Shown: one piece after another, positions 52,598 to 62,426 of the stretch
Layout: the number at the start of each line of letters is the position of its first letter
Numbering within the stretch: position 1 is the stretch's first letter
Assembly: GCA_009782785.1 (NCBI GenBank)
Contig: WRIJ01000008.1
Location: 1 to 64,000 of the forward strand
Reading direction: 5' to 3'
Source of the DNA: Propionibacteriaceae bacterium
GTDB lineage: Bacteria > Actinomycetota > Actinomycetes > Propionibacteriales > Propionibacteriaceae
DNA: 64,000 nt
The notes under the pieces: generated by a model
Seen by the model: the letters and a program-made list of their open reading frames with translations, nothing else
Databases searched by the model: none
Told to the model about the DNA's origin: nothing
Translations under genes and position numbers: made by a program

Positions 52598-53254
52598 CTA
52601 GGCGGCTTCAGCTAACTCCCAGTGGGTTTTCATAGCTTCCAGGGCACTCTTCTCGATACATCGAACCTTGGCGACTGTCGTTCCTAGTTCAAGGGCCACG
52701 TCTCGGCGCGAATAGGGATGTGTTTCCCATCCTGTCCGTAGTTTCAACACCCTGCGCTGAGAGGGGTGAATCATGTCGAGGGCTCTCTGCAGTCCATCGC
52801 GTACGAGCCCGTCTTCGAGACATTGATCAGGACCACTGTCAACTACCTCGACCACCTCGATGGGAACCCATGGCTTCAATCGGTGACGCCGTACTGCCGC
52901 TCGTACCCACATCGCTGCATATGGACCAAAGGCACCTTTACGCCAATCAAACTTCAACACTGCTTGATTGAGTGCCACGCAACCCTCCTGAAAGAGATCA
53001 GCCTGTGGCACCCCTGAACGGCGAGATGCTTCAACGGCAATAACTCTCACCAACCCTATATGATTCATGATCAGATCATTCTTCGCCTCGCGGCCTTCTT
53101 CGATCAGTTGAACAAGTTCTTCAGGTGTGACGCACTCGAGGTGATCATCACTGCAGCCTTGGTTCATCTGGTCGAGAGCTTCTTGAGCCAGCACCCCGGC
53201 TTCAATTCTCTGAGCAAGTATCTTGTCTGGCTGTATTGGTGTGGTCGTTTCCAT
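52598..53254 (-). CDS. compact sigma-70 family factor (regions 2 and 4 only)
   Basis: A 218-residue sigma-like protein. Region 2 spans about 56-124: NDLIMNHIGLVRVIAVEAS (2.1), then PQADLFQEGCVALNQAVLKFD (2.2) and GAFGPYAAMWVRAAVRR (2.3-2.4). After a short linker, region 4 (about 154-211) has HPSQRRVLKLRTGW and the helix-turn-helix SRRDVALELGTTVAKVRCIEKSALEAM. Regions 1.1 and 3 are absent. Region 2 is closer to primary or stress sigma factors than to ECF types, but the size is ECF-like. No anti-sigma gene lies beside it. It is divergent from dnaG. Confidence 0.85.
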   Translation of the reverse strand: METTTPIQPDKILAQRIEAGVLAQEALDQMNQGCSDDHLECVTPEELVQLIEEGREAKNDLIMNHIGLVRVIAVEASRRSGVPQADLFQEGCVALNQAVLKFDWRKGAFGPYAAMWVRAAVRRHRLKPWVPIEVVEVVDSGPDQCLEDGLVRDGLQRALDMIHPSQRRVLKLRTGWETHPYSRRDVALELGTTVAKVRCIEKSALEAMKTHWELAEAA

Positions 53255-53423
53255 ATGTTAACTATGTCTTTGATTCTTCTGTGAAAGTCTTAGACGGGTG
53301 AGGTTGTGGATGTCCACATATGGACAACACTAGATATGTGCATCACCTCACAACCACAATCGTTCACTCCTGGAGGGATGAGACCACCAGTTGCCACCTC
53401 CGACAGGGCTTAGACTTGTGACC

Positions 53424-55259
53424 ATGGCTGGTTTATTCAAAGCTGAGGACTTAGACGAGGTACGCACCCGTGCACGCATCGATGATGTCGTATCTGCCCA
53501 TGTCACCCTCAAACCAGCTGGCGCAGGAACCCTCAAAGGTCTCTGCCCCTTCCACGATGAGAAAACCCCCAGTTTCCAAGTCACCCCTACCCGTGGGCTT
53601 TATTATTGTTTCGGCTGTGGAAAAGGTGGAGACACAGTCAACTTCGTTGAAGAAATCAACAACCTCTCCTTCCGTGAAGCTGTTGAATTTCTTGCTGACA
53701 AGTACGGTGTTCGCCTGCGCTATGAGGAGGATTCCCGGCCCCAAGGTGTGTCACGAAGTCGGCTACTCGAAGCTAATTCTCTAGCAGCAGAGTTTTATTC
53801 ACAAGCACTATCTACACCAGATGCAGAAACGGGTCGAACTTTTCTTCTTCAACGTGGTTTCGATGAAGAAGCCACCCAACAATTCTGTGTCGGGTTTTCT
53901 CCACGCGGTGGGCGTGACCTGGTCAACCACCTCAAGACTCGTGGATTCTCAGACAAGGAACTCCTCGAATCTGGACTGATGCGGACCGGAGGGTGGGACT
54001 ATTTCCAATCAAGGCTCATGTGGCCTATCCGTGATGCTGGAGCCTCAGTGCTTGGTTTCGGTGCTCGGCGACTCTTCGATGATGATCGAATGCCTGCCAA
54101 GTACATCAATACTCCAGAAACACCGCTCTACCATAAGTCACATGTCTTGTACGGGTTGGACCTTGCTCGTACCGCTATCGCATCCAAGGGGAATGTCGTT
54201 GTGGTGGAAGGGTATACCGATGTCATGGCCTGCCACCTGGCGGGAGTGACCCAGGCTGTCGCCTCCTGTGGAACAGCTTTCGGCTCTGAGCATGCCAAGC
54301 TCATTCAGCGCCTCTTGGGTGCTCAAGGATCTTCAGGCAAAGTCATTTTCACTTTCGACGGTGATGAGGCTGGCCACAAAGCCGCAGTCAAAGTGTTTCA
54401 AGAGGATTCAACCTTTCTTGCTTCCACGTGGGTGGCTGTTGCTCCGAAGGGCCTCGATCCTTGTGATCTTCGCCTTCAACAATCCGACCAAGCAGTACGC
54501 GATCTCGTCGCCAACCCAACCTCACTCTATGACTTCGTGACCCTCAATATTTTGGAGAAATACGACATGGGGAACGTCGATGCCCGCCTGGCAGCAGTTC
54601 GCGAATGTGCTTCACTCGTGAGTGCCATACGGGACCCATCCAAGGTTGATGAATATGTCACCATCCTCGCCAACCGTACGCTGACCAGTCCAGATACAGT
54701 ACGCCGGGAGATCAAGTTAGCTCGGGGCAAACACTCCCAGTCACCACACAAGGCGAGTGAACCGGCACCCACACTGCCTGGTGCAGCTCTGCCCCACCCC
54801 CAAGATCGGGCACTGCTCGGTGAGCGAGAGGTCCTGAAGTTTATGGTGCAGGATCCGAGCATTTTTGAAGGTGATGAACCCTGGTATGGTCTCACCGACA
54901 ATGATTTCACCCATCCGGCTTATCAGGGGCTGTTTCGTACGATCACCCAGGTAGAAGACCCTTCACCACACTGGGCAGCGAGACTCGTTGATAAGCTCAC
55001 CCACCAGGACTTGAAAACCCTCACTATGCAACTGAGTGTGGAAGATCCAGTCACAGAGGTGACTCCGCGCCACGGGCAATCCTATGCTGCGCGGTTGAAA
55101 CTGGTGAGTGTGGAACGCAGCTTGGCTGAACTGAAAGCAACCATGCACCGGATTAATCCTCAAACAAACACGGAAGAATACACTCCACTGTTTCAGCAGA
55201 TGATTACCTTGGAAACTCAGCGTAAAGCTCTGAAAACCTTGACCAATCCAGAATCATGA
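53424..55259 (+). CDS. dnaG: DNA primase DnaG
   Basis: A 611-residue primase that makes RNA primers for replication. The zinc-binding domain has C41, H44, C62 and C65 ([21 protein letters not shown]). The TOPRIM domain shows [12 protein letters not shown] and [13 protein letters not shown], the catalytic Glu and Asp residues. The C-terminal third is the DnaB-helicase binding region. The ATG at 53424 lies seven bases after TAGACT (53411-53416), so the message is probably leaderless. A GTG at 53418 is the alternative start. Confidence 0.97.
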   Translation: MAGLFKAEDLDEVRTRARIDDVVSAHVTLKPAGAGTLKGLCPFHDEKTPSFQVTPTRGLYYCFGCGKGGDTVNFVEEINNLSFREAVEFLADKYGVRLRYEEDSRPQGVSRSRLLEANSLAAEFYSQALSTPDAETGRTFLLQRGFDEEATQQFCVGFSPRGGRDLVNHLKTRGFSDKELLESGLMRTGGWDYFQSRLMWPIRDAGASVLGFGARRLFDDDRMPAKYINTPETPLYHKSHVLYGLDLARTAIASKGNVVVVEGYTDVMACHLAGVTQAVASCGTAFGSEHAKLIQRLLGAQGSSGKVIFTFDGDEAGHKAAVKVFQEDSTFLASTWVAVAPKGLDPCDLRLQQSDQAVRDLVANPTSLYDFVTLNILEKYDMGNVDARLAAVRECASLVSAIRDPSKVDEYVTILANRTLTSPDTVRREIKLARGKHSQSPHKASEPAPTLPGAALPHPQDRALLGEREVLKFMVQDPSIFEGDEPWYGLTDNDFTHPAYQGLFRTITQVEDPSPHWAARLVDKLTHQDLKTLTMQLSVEDPVTEVTPRHGQSYAARLKLVSVERSLAELKATMHRINPQTNTEEYTPLFQQMITLETQRKALKTLTNPES

Positions 55260-55295
55260 CTGCCTCCAAGTGATTCTCGCCCCTTGTGGTGGATG

Positions 55296-56441
55296 TCACA
55301 CTCCTCGCCCGAGTCCAGTTGGAATTCGTGTGAGGTCGTACCCTAAAAGAATCTCGGCTTGCAGAAAAGCAAAACGATCAGTCATCCCACCAACGTATTC
55401 CACCGCTCTCCACACCCGTGGATCAATCTCATCGAGGAAAGACGGTGGATCACCACGATTCCCTGGTACTTCATCAGGATTGTCGATGAGATAGTCAACC
55501 AGCTGGTGCAAGAGGTCGATGACCGCTTCGCTTTGAGCAATAGCATCACTGCGCATATAGATGTGTTCATAGTTGAAAGCGCGAAGCTGTGCCAAAGCTG
55601 AGGCTGTGTCTGGGGCCATACCAACAATTCCATGTTGAGAGATCGCTTCAATCATGGATGTGATGAATTCACGCAATTGCTGGGAGCGAGTCGAACCCAC
55701 ATGGTCGACGACATCTTTCGGGATCTGGTTGGTGCTGACAATTCCAGCATGCAGAGCATCTTCAAGATCATGGGCACAATAGGCGATACGGTCTGCCCAG
55801 GAAACAATCTCCCCCTCCACGGTGGCTGGTGCTGGATGTGACCACGAGTGGCACCGAATCCCATCGAGAGTCTCGTAGCATAAATTGAGCGACCGCAACG
55901 CCACATCAGCACCCCAGGGCCCATGGTCGTACCCTCCTGGGATATAGGCATCAAATGCAGTTTCGGAGGCGTGACCTCCTGGACCATGGCCACAGTCATG
56001 CCCGAGGGCAATCGCTTCGGCCAGGGTCTCGTTGGCACCCACCCCACGGGTGATAGCCCTCGCTACTTGGGCGACTTCTAGAGCATGAGTCAAACGTGTA
56101 CGTTGGTGATCCTTGGGGTACACCACGACCTGTGTTTTTCCAGCCAGTCGACGAAAGGCAGTGGAGTGGACGATGCGGTCTCGGTCTTTTTCGAAACAAG
56201 TACGGTAGGGGTCTTCACTTTCTTCCCGAACACGTTGACCTGAGCCTCGTCCGAGGGTTGCACCAGGATTCAAGTGCTCACGTTCTTGGTGTTCGCGGGC
56301 TTCACGCCGTACTGGCTCAGCCTTGTCGAGTCCAACACCCGAGTCACTATGAGCCCGTACTAAGTCACCAGTAGAATGTCCGCGCATGGTTGATGCCCAC
56401 TGCCTTGTTCGCTCATTTGGCATAAGACGAGTATTCCTCAT
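55296..56441 (-). CDS. dgt: dGTP triphosphohydrolase-like HD protein
   Basis: A 381-residue HD-domain enzyme. Typical segments: EDPYRTCFEKDRDRIVHSTAFRRL (in shorter form FRRLAGKTQVV), the H of RLTHALEVAQVAR, and the HD pair in ALGHDCGHGPGGHASE. These hydrolyse dGTP or other dNTPs to nucleoside and triphosphate. Actinobacterial members next to dnaG are often annotated deoxyguanosine triphosphatase. The start is uncertain: GGGACAAAGA precedes the ATG at 56441, which I use. A further ATG lies six codons downstream, and an upstream one at 56477 lacks support. Confidence 0.9.
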   Translation of the reverse strand: MRNTRLMPNERTRQWASTMRGHSTGDLVRAHSDSGVGLDKAEPVRREAREHQEREHLNPGATLGRGSGQRVREESEDPYRTCFEKDRDRIVHSTAFRRLAGKTQVVVYPKDHQRTRLTHALEVAQVARAITRGVGANETLAEAIALGHDCGHGPGGHASETAFDAYIPGGYDHGPWGADVALRSLNLCYETLDGIRCHSWSHPAPATVEGEIVSWADRIAYCAHDLEDALHAGIVSTNQIPKDVVDHVGSTRSQQLREFITSMIEAISQHGIVGMAPDTASALAQLRAFNYEHIYMRSDAIAQSEAVIDLLHQLVDYLIDNPDEVPGNRGDPPSFLDEIDPRVWRAVEYVGGMTDRFAFLQAEILLGYDLTRIPTGLGRGV

Positions 56442-56554
56442 TCTTTGTCCCACGTCATCCCCACCCATCAACCACAACCTGGGAAACCTGCTCGCCTATG
56501 GAGTAAACGGTCATCATGACCTCTAACTCGATCAACGAAGCACAGGAATCTGGC

Positions 56555-57700
56555 TCATCCACCTTGGGCGTCGATGTCAGCTCCGGTGAGGTCGTGGGTG
56601 TCCAGGGTGCGGGTATCCAGCCATCCGTACGGCATGGCGACCTTGGATCGTGGTGAACCTTGGCGACCACGCGGGGTTTGGAGTTCGCGTACCGGAAATG
56701 GTTCTTCTTCCACCTGAGCGAGCAACTCATCGAGCTGAGTGAGACTCGACACCAAACCAAGCTTGTAGCGTAGTTCTCCGCCCAGTGAGAATCCTTTGAA
56801 ATACCAGGACATGTGTTTGCGTAAATCTGCCAAACCATGGTTTTCGTGTTGAAAATGTTCCACCAAGAGTTCGCCATGACGGCGTACCATCTCAACAACC
56901 TGCCTGCTCGTGGGAAGAGTAGGCGTATAGTCTTGCCCGCTCAGAGCAGCTGCCAGATCATGGAAGAGCCACGGCCGACCCAAGGCACCGCGCCCAATAG
57001 CCACCCCAGCACAACCAGTCTGGTTCATCATCGCTAGAGCATCACTGGCCTCCCAGATGTCACCATTACCGATGATGGGAAGGGAGACCTGCTCAACAAG
57101 GTGGGCAATAGCTTCCCAGTTAGCCTGCCCCGAATAAGCCTGGTTGACGGTCCTTGCATGCAGGGTGATTGCTGAGATCCCAGTATCTTCAGCGATACGC
57201 CCCACGTCAAGCATCGTCGTATGATGCTCATCGATCCCGATCCGAATCTTGATCGTCACAGGCACCTTAAAGGGAGCTGCTGCGCTTGTCGCGGCCTGGA
57301 GTATCGCACGGAAGCGATCCAATTTCCACGCCAAGACCCCTCCCCCACCTTTGCGCGTGATTTTCGGTACAGGACAACCAAAATTGAGGTCGATGTGGCG
57401 TACCCCAAACTCACCACAGGTTCGCTCAACCCCACGGCTCATCGTGGCGGGATCGACCCCCGATAACTGAACAGAGAACAAGTCATCGCCTGCATCCGGT
57501 GCCATCATCTCTAGTGTTTTTGGTATACGATCTGCTACCCCGCGGGCAGTGATCATTTCACAGGTGAACACTCCTGCAGGGCGGTGAATGGTGGCTGATT
57601 CGCCTTGTTCACGACAGAGTTTTCGAAAGGCAGGATTCGTCACCCCTGCCATGGGCGCAAGAAAGACCGGAACATTGAGGGTTGTGTTTCCCAGCTTCAT
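56555..57700 (-). CDS. dusB: tRNA dihydrouridine synthase DusB-like
   Basis: A 381-residue FMN enzyme that reduces uridines in the tRNA D-loop. It begins with VPVFLAPMAGVTNPAFRKLC; HIDLNFGCPVPKITRKG and the active-site region GGGGVLAW follow, then VTIKIRIGID, ITLHARTVNQAYSG and GNGDIWEASDA. The family cysteine acting as proton donor is normally in the KxxxxxGGxG region; I do not see an obvious Cys there. The C-terminal helical domain binds tRNA. It lies 27 bases after glyS on the same strand. Confidence 0.94.
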   Translation of the reverse strand: MKLGNTTLNVPVFLAPMAGVTNPAFRKLCREQGESATIHRPAGVFTCEMITARGVADRIPKTLEMMAPDAGDDLFSVQLSGVDPATMSRGVERTCGEFGVRHIDLNFGCPVPKITRKGGGGVLAWKLDRFRAILQAATSAAAPFKVPVTIKIRIGIDEHHTTMLDVGRIAEDTGISAITLHARTVNQAYSGQANWEAIAHLVEQVSLPIIGNGDIWEASDALAMMNQTGCAGVAIGRGALGRPWLFHDLAAALSGQDYTPTLPTSRQVVEMVRRHGELLVEHFQHENHGLADLRKHMSWYFKGFSLGGELRYKLGLVSSLTQLDELLAQVEEEPFPVRELQTPRGRQGSPRSKVAMPYGWLDTRTLDTHDLTGADIDAQGG

Positions 57701-57727
57701 GGGAACCCTTTCACCTCGGGTGTGAAT

Positions 57728-59104
57728 TTAGCATCCCACCAGGCGAGTAAGGAGATAGGACTTGACCTGATCGAGCCCCACCCGCTCCTGGGCCATCGTG
57801 TCCCTTTCGCGAATAGTGACCGCTTGATCGTCTAGGGTGTCGAAATCTATGGTGACACAGTACGGCGTACCAATTTCATCTTGGCGCCGATAACGCCGCC
57901 CAATGGCCTGGGTATCATCGTAATCAACATTCCAGTATTTCCTGAGCTCAGCGGCAAGATCACGGGCTTTGGGGGAAAGATCCTCATGGCGTGACAGGGG
58001 AAGCACGGCAGCCTTGACTGGAGCAATCCTAGGGTCGAGACGTAGAACAGTACGCACGTCCACCCCACCCTTGGTGTTGGGTGCCTCATCTTCATGGAAG
58101 GATTCCACGAGGAAGGCCATGAGTGAGCGGGTGAGCCCGGCCGCTGGTTCAATGACATAGGGAACATATTTCTCGTTGGTCACCTGGTCGCGGTACGACA
58201 TGTCCTGACCCGAATGCTCACTATGGGTGGTGAGATCGAAGTCTGTACGGTTGGCGATACCTTCCAGTTCTCCCCATTCGCTGCCCGCAAACCCGAAACG
58301 ATACTCAATATCAACGGTCCGTTTGGAGTAGTGGGAGAGTTTTTCTTTCGGGTGCTCATAATGGCGCAGGTTGTCACGGCTGATGCCCAAATCGACGTAC
58401 CACGCCGTACGCTCATCTATCCAGTATTGGTGCCACTGCTCATCTTCGCCCGGTTTGACGAAAAACTCCATCTCCATCTGCTCAAATTCTCGAGTACGGA
58501 AGATAAAGTTTCCTGGGGTGATCTCATTACGGAAAGACTTGCCGGTTTGCCCAATACCGAAGGGAGGTTTCATGCGCGAGGTTTGGACAACATTAGCGAA
58601 ATTTACGAAGATACCTTGGGCTGTTTCAGGGCGCAGATAGTGTAACCCCGATTCGTCTTCCACTGGGCCTAAGTGGGTTTTGAGCATCATGTTGAAGTCT
58701 TTGGGTTCCGTCCACTGGCCTTTGGTCCCACAGTTCGGGCAGGGTATCTCGGTGAGCCCATCGGGCTTGCGATTCTTACGGAACTCGAATTCTTCTTCGA
58801 GAGTGTCCGCCCGAAAACGCTTGTGGCAACTCAAACACTCGGTCAGTGGATCATTGAAGACACCCACATGGCCGGAGGCTACCCAGACTGTCCGCGGAAG
58901 AATGACAGAGGAATCCAAACCAACCACATCATTGCGGGAGGTCACTACCGAACGCCACCACTGTTTTTTGATGTTCTCTTTAAGTTCCACACCCAGGGGG
59001 CCGTAATCCCAGGCAGCCCTCGTACCACCATAGATTTCTCCACAGGGATAGACGAATCCGCGCCTCTTAGCGAGGTTGATGACATTATCTAGTGCACTTG
59101 CCAT
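57728..59104 (-). CDS. glyS: glycyl-tRNA synthetase (alpha2 type)
   Basis: A 458-residue class II synthetase of the single-chain, homodimeric type used by actinobacteria and eukaryotes. [27 protein letters not shown] marks the N-terminus (in short, [12 protein letters not shown]). A zinc-like CLSCHKRF and CPNCG pair, motif 2 [16 protein letters not shown] and the C-terminal anticodon domain are present. AAGGAG lies four bases before the ATG at 59104; the upstream extension to 59215 is rejected. No T-box leader is seen. Confidence 0.97.
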   Translation of the reverse strand: MASALDNVINLAKRRGFVYPCGEIYGGTRAAWDYGPLGVELKENIKKQWWRSVVTSRNDVVGLDSSVILPRTVWVASGHVGVFNDPLTECLSCHKRFRADTLEEEFEFRKNRKPDGLTEIPCPNCGTKGQWTEPKDFNMMLKTHLGPVEDESGLHYLRPETAQGIFVNFANVVQTSRMKPPFGIGQTGKSFRNEITPGNFIFRTREFEQMEMEFFVKPGEDEQWHQYWIDERTAWYVDLGISRDNLRHYEHPKEKLSHYSKRTVDIEYRFGFAGSEWGELEGIANRTDFDLTTHSEHSGQDMSYRDQVTNEKYVPYVIEPAAGLTRSLMAFLVESFHEDEAPNTKGGVDVRTVLRLDPRIAPVKAAVLPLSRHEDLSPKARDLAAELRKYWNVDYDDTQAIGRRYRRQDEIGTPYCVTIDFDTLDDQAVTIRERDTMAQERVGLDQVKSYLLTRLVGC

Positions 59105-59172
59105 TGTTCTCCTTGATCCGGGTTCTGATCGCCATGCACGAATGCCAATCGTAGCCGATCCCGGCTCCAGTT

Positions 59173-59517
59173 CTATTCGGAAAGAATCTTGTAGAGCATT
59201 CCCAAACCAGTGCATTCCATGACTGGTGAAGTTGCTTCAAAGGAACCTGGCGCAGTGCAGGTGTCTTGCTTGTCTTGGTCAGTGTAGGTGATGATAAAGC
59301 TATCCCCTTTAATCTTCCACTCAAAGTCCCCATTTCCAAGCTCGGGTTCTTCAGTGTTGTCCACCGTTCCGGTGCCGTCTGCGTTGATGACGAGACTACT
59401 ACCCATCCCCCACCACTCGCCGACTGCTTCCTCTTTTGCAGCGCTGATATCAGCACCGCATCCAGCAAGTAGTACCACTGACGCAAAACCCGCAGCAACA
59501 ATTTTCAATATTTTCAC
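59173..59517 (-). CDS. small secreted lipoprotein of unknown function
   Basis: A 114-residue lipoprotein. Signal peptide [20 protein letters not shown] with a perfect lipobox LAGC, C20 being lipid-modified. The mature part is a short beta-rich domain with [21 protein letters not shown], the pattern of small extracytoplasmic lipocalin-like lipoproteins. Two cysteines (near residues 88 and 102) may form a disulphide. Start codon GTG, seven bases after TAAAAT (59525-59530): a probable leaderless transcript. It is divergent from the zinc-uptake operon. Confidence 0.8.
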   Translation of the reverse strand: MKILKIVAAGFASVVLLAGCGADISAAKEEAVGEWWGMGSSLVINADGTGTVDNTEEPELGNGDFEWKIKGDSFIITYTDQDKQDTCTAPGSFEATSPVMECTGLGMLYKILSE

Positions 59518-59719
59518 ATCGACGATTTTAACAGTACTCAGTGGTTTATCTCACACACCGACCCGTCCTGGTCATGGATGCCTGCATAGTACTGGTCATC
59601 GTGGCCCTGTTGCAGGGTTCATGGATGTGCAGTCAACCGATTGTGTATCAGGCAGAAGGTTCTTGTGTATCGGCCTTGATAGGTACTCCCGGGTGTCCAT
59701 CTTCCTTGGTTCCATGGAA

Positions 59720-59757
59720 TTGACAAAGATCGACGTCTTAATGATAATGATTCTCAT
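59720..59757 (+). promoter_or_regulatory. znuA promoter with overlapping Zur box
   Basis: TTGACA (59720-59725) and GATAAT (59743-59748) are exactly 17 bases apart. A near-perfect palindrome ATGATAATGATTCTCAT (59741-59757) covers the -10 and the first two bases of the znuA start codon; it matches the Fur/Zur-family operator pattern. Zinc-loaded Zur, encoded as the last gene of this operon, should repress here. Confidence 0.85.
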
Positions 59758-60670
59758 GAAAAAGAGTCTTCTCTCTGTTGTCTCCCTGTGCTGCCTCGTC
59801 CTGGTGGGGTGCTCCCCTGTGAGTGGGGAAATAGGCACTGCCAACGAAACAGGTACCATCAACGTTGTTGTGGGGGTCTACCCCTACGCTTACATGGTGG
59901 AAACATTAGGCGGGGATCGAGTCAGTGTAACCAACCTCGCTGAAGGCAGTGTGGAGCCTCACGACCTGGAATTAACCGCACGCCAGGTTCGCACCCTGAC
60001 AACCTCAGATTTGATCATCTATCAGCGTGGTTTCCAACCAGCCCTCGATGCGGGAGTTGAGCAGAGCCAGACTCCACGGATCTTCGATGTCACCACTGTC
60101 GTACCACTAGAAAACAGTGGGGAAGGCACCCTCGATCAACACATCTGGTTGGACCCGGTCCTCATGGCGACTATTGCTGAGGATGTGGCAAGTCTGCTCA
60201 TCGAGATTGATCCTGCTGGGGAAGAACACTACCGAGCCAATCTCGAGGGATTGATCACCACCTTGAACCGTCTTGATGAAGATTACACTCAAGGGTTGGC
60301 CACCTGTGAACGCCGAGAATTCCTCGTTGAGCACGCTGCCTTTGGGTATCTAGCCCAGCGGTACAACCTCACCCAGATCTCGGTGAAAGGTGTCAACCCC
60401 GATGTTGAACCCAGTCCTGGACACCTGGCGCAGATTTACGAAGAAGTGGAACTCCGCGGGCTGACCACCATCTTCTATGATAACTCGTCGGGCGCGGAAT
60501 TGACTCCCTCTGGTTCTACCCAGTCCATCGCTGATGATCTCCAGTTGAGGATCTGGCCCATCGATCCATTGGAACAGGCCCCAACCCAACAGGTGGATCA
60601 CCACAACAAGTACCCCGATGTCATGGACATGAATCTTTGGTCCTTGCGTTCGGCCAACGGTTGCCCATGA
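59756..60670 (+). CDS. znuA: zinc ABC transporter substrate-binding lipoprotein ZnuA
   Basis: A 304-residue cluster A-I metal-binding protein. Signal peptide with lipobox LVGC, lipid site C19. Predicted zinc ligands are H69 (VEPHDLEL), H129 (DQHIWLD) and H193 (VEHAAFGYL) plus an acidic residue around 242-248. The His-rich loop of many ZnuA proteins is missing. The ATG at 59756 is eight bases from the end of the -10, so the mRNA is probably leaderless. Specificity for zinc rather than manganese is inferred from the Zur gene and box. It overlaps znuC by four bases. Confidence 0.93.
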   Translation: MKKSLLSVVSLCCLVLVGCSPVSGEIGTANETGTINVVVGVYPYAYMVETLGGDRVSVTNLAEGSVEPHDLELTARQVRTLTTSDLIIYQRGFQPALDAGVEQSQTPRIFDVTTVVPLENSGEGTLDQHIWLDPVLMATIAEDVASLLIEIDPAGEEHYRANLEGLITTLNRLDEDYTQGLATCERREFLVEHAAFGYLAQRYNLTQISVKGVNPDVEPSPGHLAQIYEEVELRGLTTIFYDNSSGAELTPSGSTQSIADDLQLRIWPIDPLEQAPTQQVDHHNKYPDVMDMNLWSLRSANGCP

Positions 60671-61458
60671 GTATCGTTGTTAACTCCCTTGGGGTGTCTC
60701 TGGGAGGGCTGCCTATTGTCAAGGACATTTCATTCCAGATCGAATCTGGGCATGTTGTTGGCGTCCTCGGGTCTAATGGTTCAGGAAAAACCACATTGAT
60801 CAAGGCTATGCTTGGGCTGCTTCCCTGCACAGGCGAGGTGAAGATTCTGGGCCAGCCCATCACAACGTTCAACAACTGGAAGAAGATCGGGTACGTGCCG
60901 CAGCGCTCTTCAGTCTCCTTACACTCCACAACCACACGTGAAGTCGTGGAATCCGGTCTCCTGGCTGGTCGGTCATGGGGATGGGTACAATCCAACGAAC
61001 GCCGCCATGCCCAGGAGGTGCTCGACATTGTCGGGCTTTCCAATCACGGTGAGGAACCTTATCTCCATCTTTCCGGTGGGCAACAACAACGAGTACTCAT
61101 AGCGCGCGGGATCGTTCATCAACCAGAGATCCTGATCATGGATGAACCTTTTGCCGGTGTTGACCTCGATCATCAACGAGACATTATCGCCAGGCTGTCA
61201 GGCATGGGTGCCACCATTGTAGTTGTCCTTCACGAAACTACCCTCTGGGCGAATGTCCTTGACCGTACGCTCATTCTCCGCGAAGGACGATTAGTCTACG
61301 ATCAATCCCTTCGTGGTGATCATCCCCTAGGTGACTACTCAACGACGTCCAACTCAATGGATTCTGCGACTAACGCGCAGAATGACAAGGAGGGTCACGC
61401 GGTTGGCACAGTTGAGGAGTCACTCCTGACTGGAATGGAACCACGATGGACTATCTAG
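60667..61458 (+). CDS. znuC: zinc ABC transporter ATP-binding protein ZnuC
   Basis: A 263-residue ATPase. Walker A GSNGSGKTT (35-43), Q-loop in GYVPQRSS, signature LSGGQQQRVLIARG, Walker B ILIMDEPFAGVD, and H-loop VVLHE. The ATG at 60667 overlaps the znuA stop (ATGA). The C-terminal 45 residues are a loose Ser/Thr/Asn-rich extension. It overlaps znuB by 13 bases. Confidence 0.95.
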   Translation: MSIVVNSLGVSLGGLPIVKDISFQIESGHVVGVLGSNGSGKTTLIKAMLGLLPCTGEVKILGQPITTFNNWKKIGYVPQRSSVSLHSTTTREVVESGLLAGRSWGWVQSNERRHAQEVLDIVGLSNHGEEPYLHLSGGQQQRVLIARGIVHQPEILIMDEPFAGVDLDHQRDIIARLSGMGATIVVVLHETTLWANVLDRTLILREGRLVYDQSLRGDHPLGDYSTTSNSMDSATNAQNDKEGHAVGTVEESLLTGMEPRWTI

Positions 61459-62426
61459 CACTCGCCTTCGTGCAACGCGCCCTTGTCGCCGCAGCAGTCG
61501 TCGGGGTGTCAGCCCCCAGCATTGGCACGTACATCGTGCAACGCCGACTCTCCCTGCTCGGTGATGGACTCGGCCACGTTGCTATCGCCGGAGTGGGTTT
61601 CGCTCTCTTGACTGGTACAGCCCCCGTGGGTTGGGCAATAGGAATCTGTGTTGCTGGAGCCATTGGAATCGAAACTCTCCGCCAACGGGGAAAAGCCACT
61701 GGAGACATCGGACTCGCCATCCTGTTCTACGGTGGTCTAGCTGCTGGGGTGTTGATGGCCTCCATGGCTGGGCAAGGAGCAGCAGGCCTGGCTGGGTATC
61801 TTTTTGGTTCCCTCAACACACTCACCACCCAAGATTTGTGGATCGTCGGGGTTTTGTCCCTGCTGATCCTCCTGGTTGCCCTCGGCCTCATGCCACAGTT
61901 CTTCACCATCAGTGCCGACGAAGATTTCGCTCGAACCCTCGGACTTCCTGTACGCCTCTACAACTACCTCATCGTCATTGTGGCGGCCATAGCAGTCACG
62001 ATTGCCATGAGAACTGTGGGACTCCTGCTCGTGAGCGCCCTCATGGTGATCCCTGTGTCTGCTTCCCAGAACCTGTTCACCGGGTTCAAACGCGGAATGT
62101 GGGGGGCTATGGGTATTGGGTTGATCTCCAGTGTGGGCGGCTACCTGATTGCTTTGTACGCCGACCTCGCCCCTGGTGCCATGATCGTACTGGTGACCAT
62201 CGGATTCTTCATTGCTTCGCTACCCATCTCTGCCCTCGTACATCGCCACGTCCACCGCGCCCGGGATGAGGATCCCCGACCTGACCCGCATACCCACACA
62301 GAAGTTCACGACCACATCCACGGACCCGATTGTGGGCACCCAGCTGTACGCCATGGCGACCACCTCGACTATATTCATGACGGCCATCTGCATGCCCCTC
62401 ACGGAGAACACTATGACGAGCACTAG
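61446..62426 (+). CDS. znuB: zinc ABC transporter permease ZnuB with His-rich tail
   Basis: A 326-residue permease of the ABC-3 family, about eight transmembrane helices (residues 8-260). Family segments are RRLSLLGDGLGHVAIAGVG and LVSALMVIPVSASQNL. Unusual is the cytoplasmic C-terminal tail (267-326), with 16 histidines and many Asp/Glu, such as HTHTEVHDHIHG and HDGHLHAPHGEH. Such a tail probably binds zinc. It overlaps the zur gene by 14 bases. Confidence 0.95.
   Translation: MDYLALAFVQRALVAAAVVGVSAPSIGTYIVQRRLSLLGDGLGHVAIAGVGFALLTGTAPVGWAIGICVAGAIGIETLRQRGKATGDIGLAILFYGGLAAGVLMASMAGQGAAGLAGYLFGSLNTLTTQDLWIVGVLSLLILLVALGLMPQFFTISADEDFARTLGLPVRLYNYLIVIVAAIAVTIAMRTVGLLLVSALMVIPVSASQNLFTGFKRGMWGAMGIGLISSVGGYLIALYADLAPGAMIVLVTIGFFIASLPISALVHRHVHRARDEDPRPDPHTHTEVHDHIHGPDCGHPAVRHGDHLDYIHDGHLHAPHGEHYDEH

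Noticed and set aside
56457-56519. Twenty-codon frame starting MMTVYSIGEQ between dusB and dgt, as a leader peptide
   Set aside because: No run of regulatory codons, no terminator hairpin after it and no family likeness; too short to support.
57728-59104. T-box riboswitches upstream of glyS and tyrS
   Set aside because: The upstream gaps are too short and show no T-box sequence or terminator.
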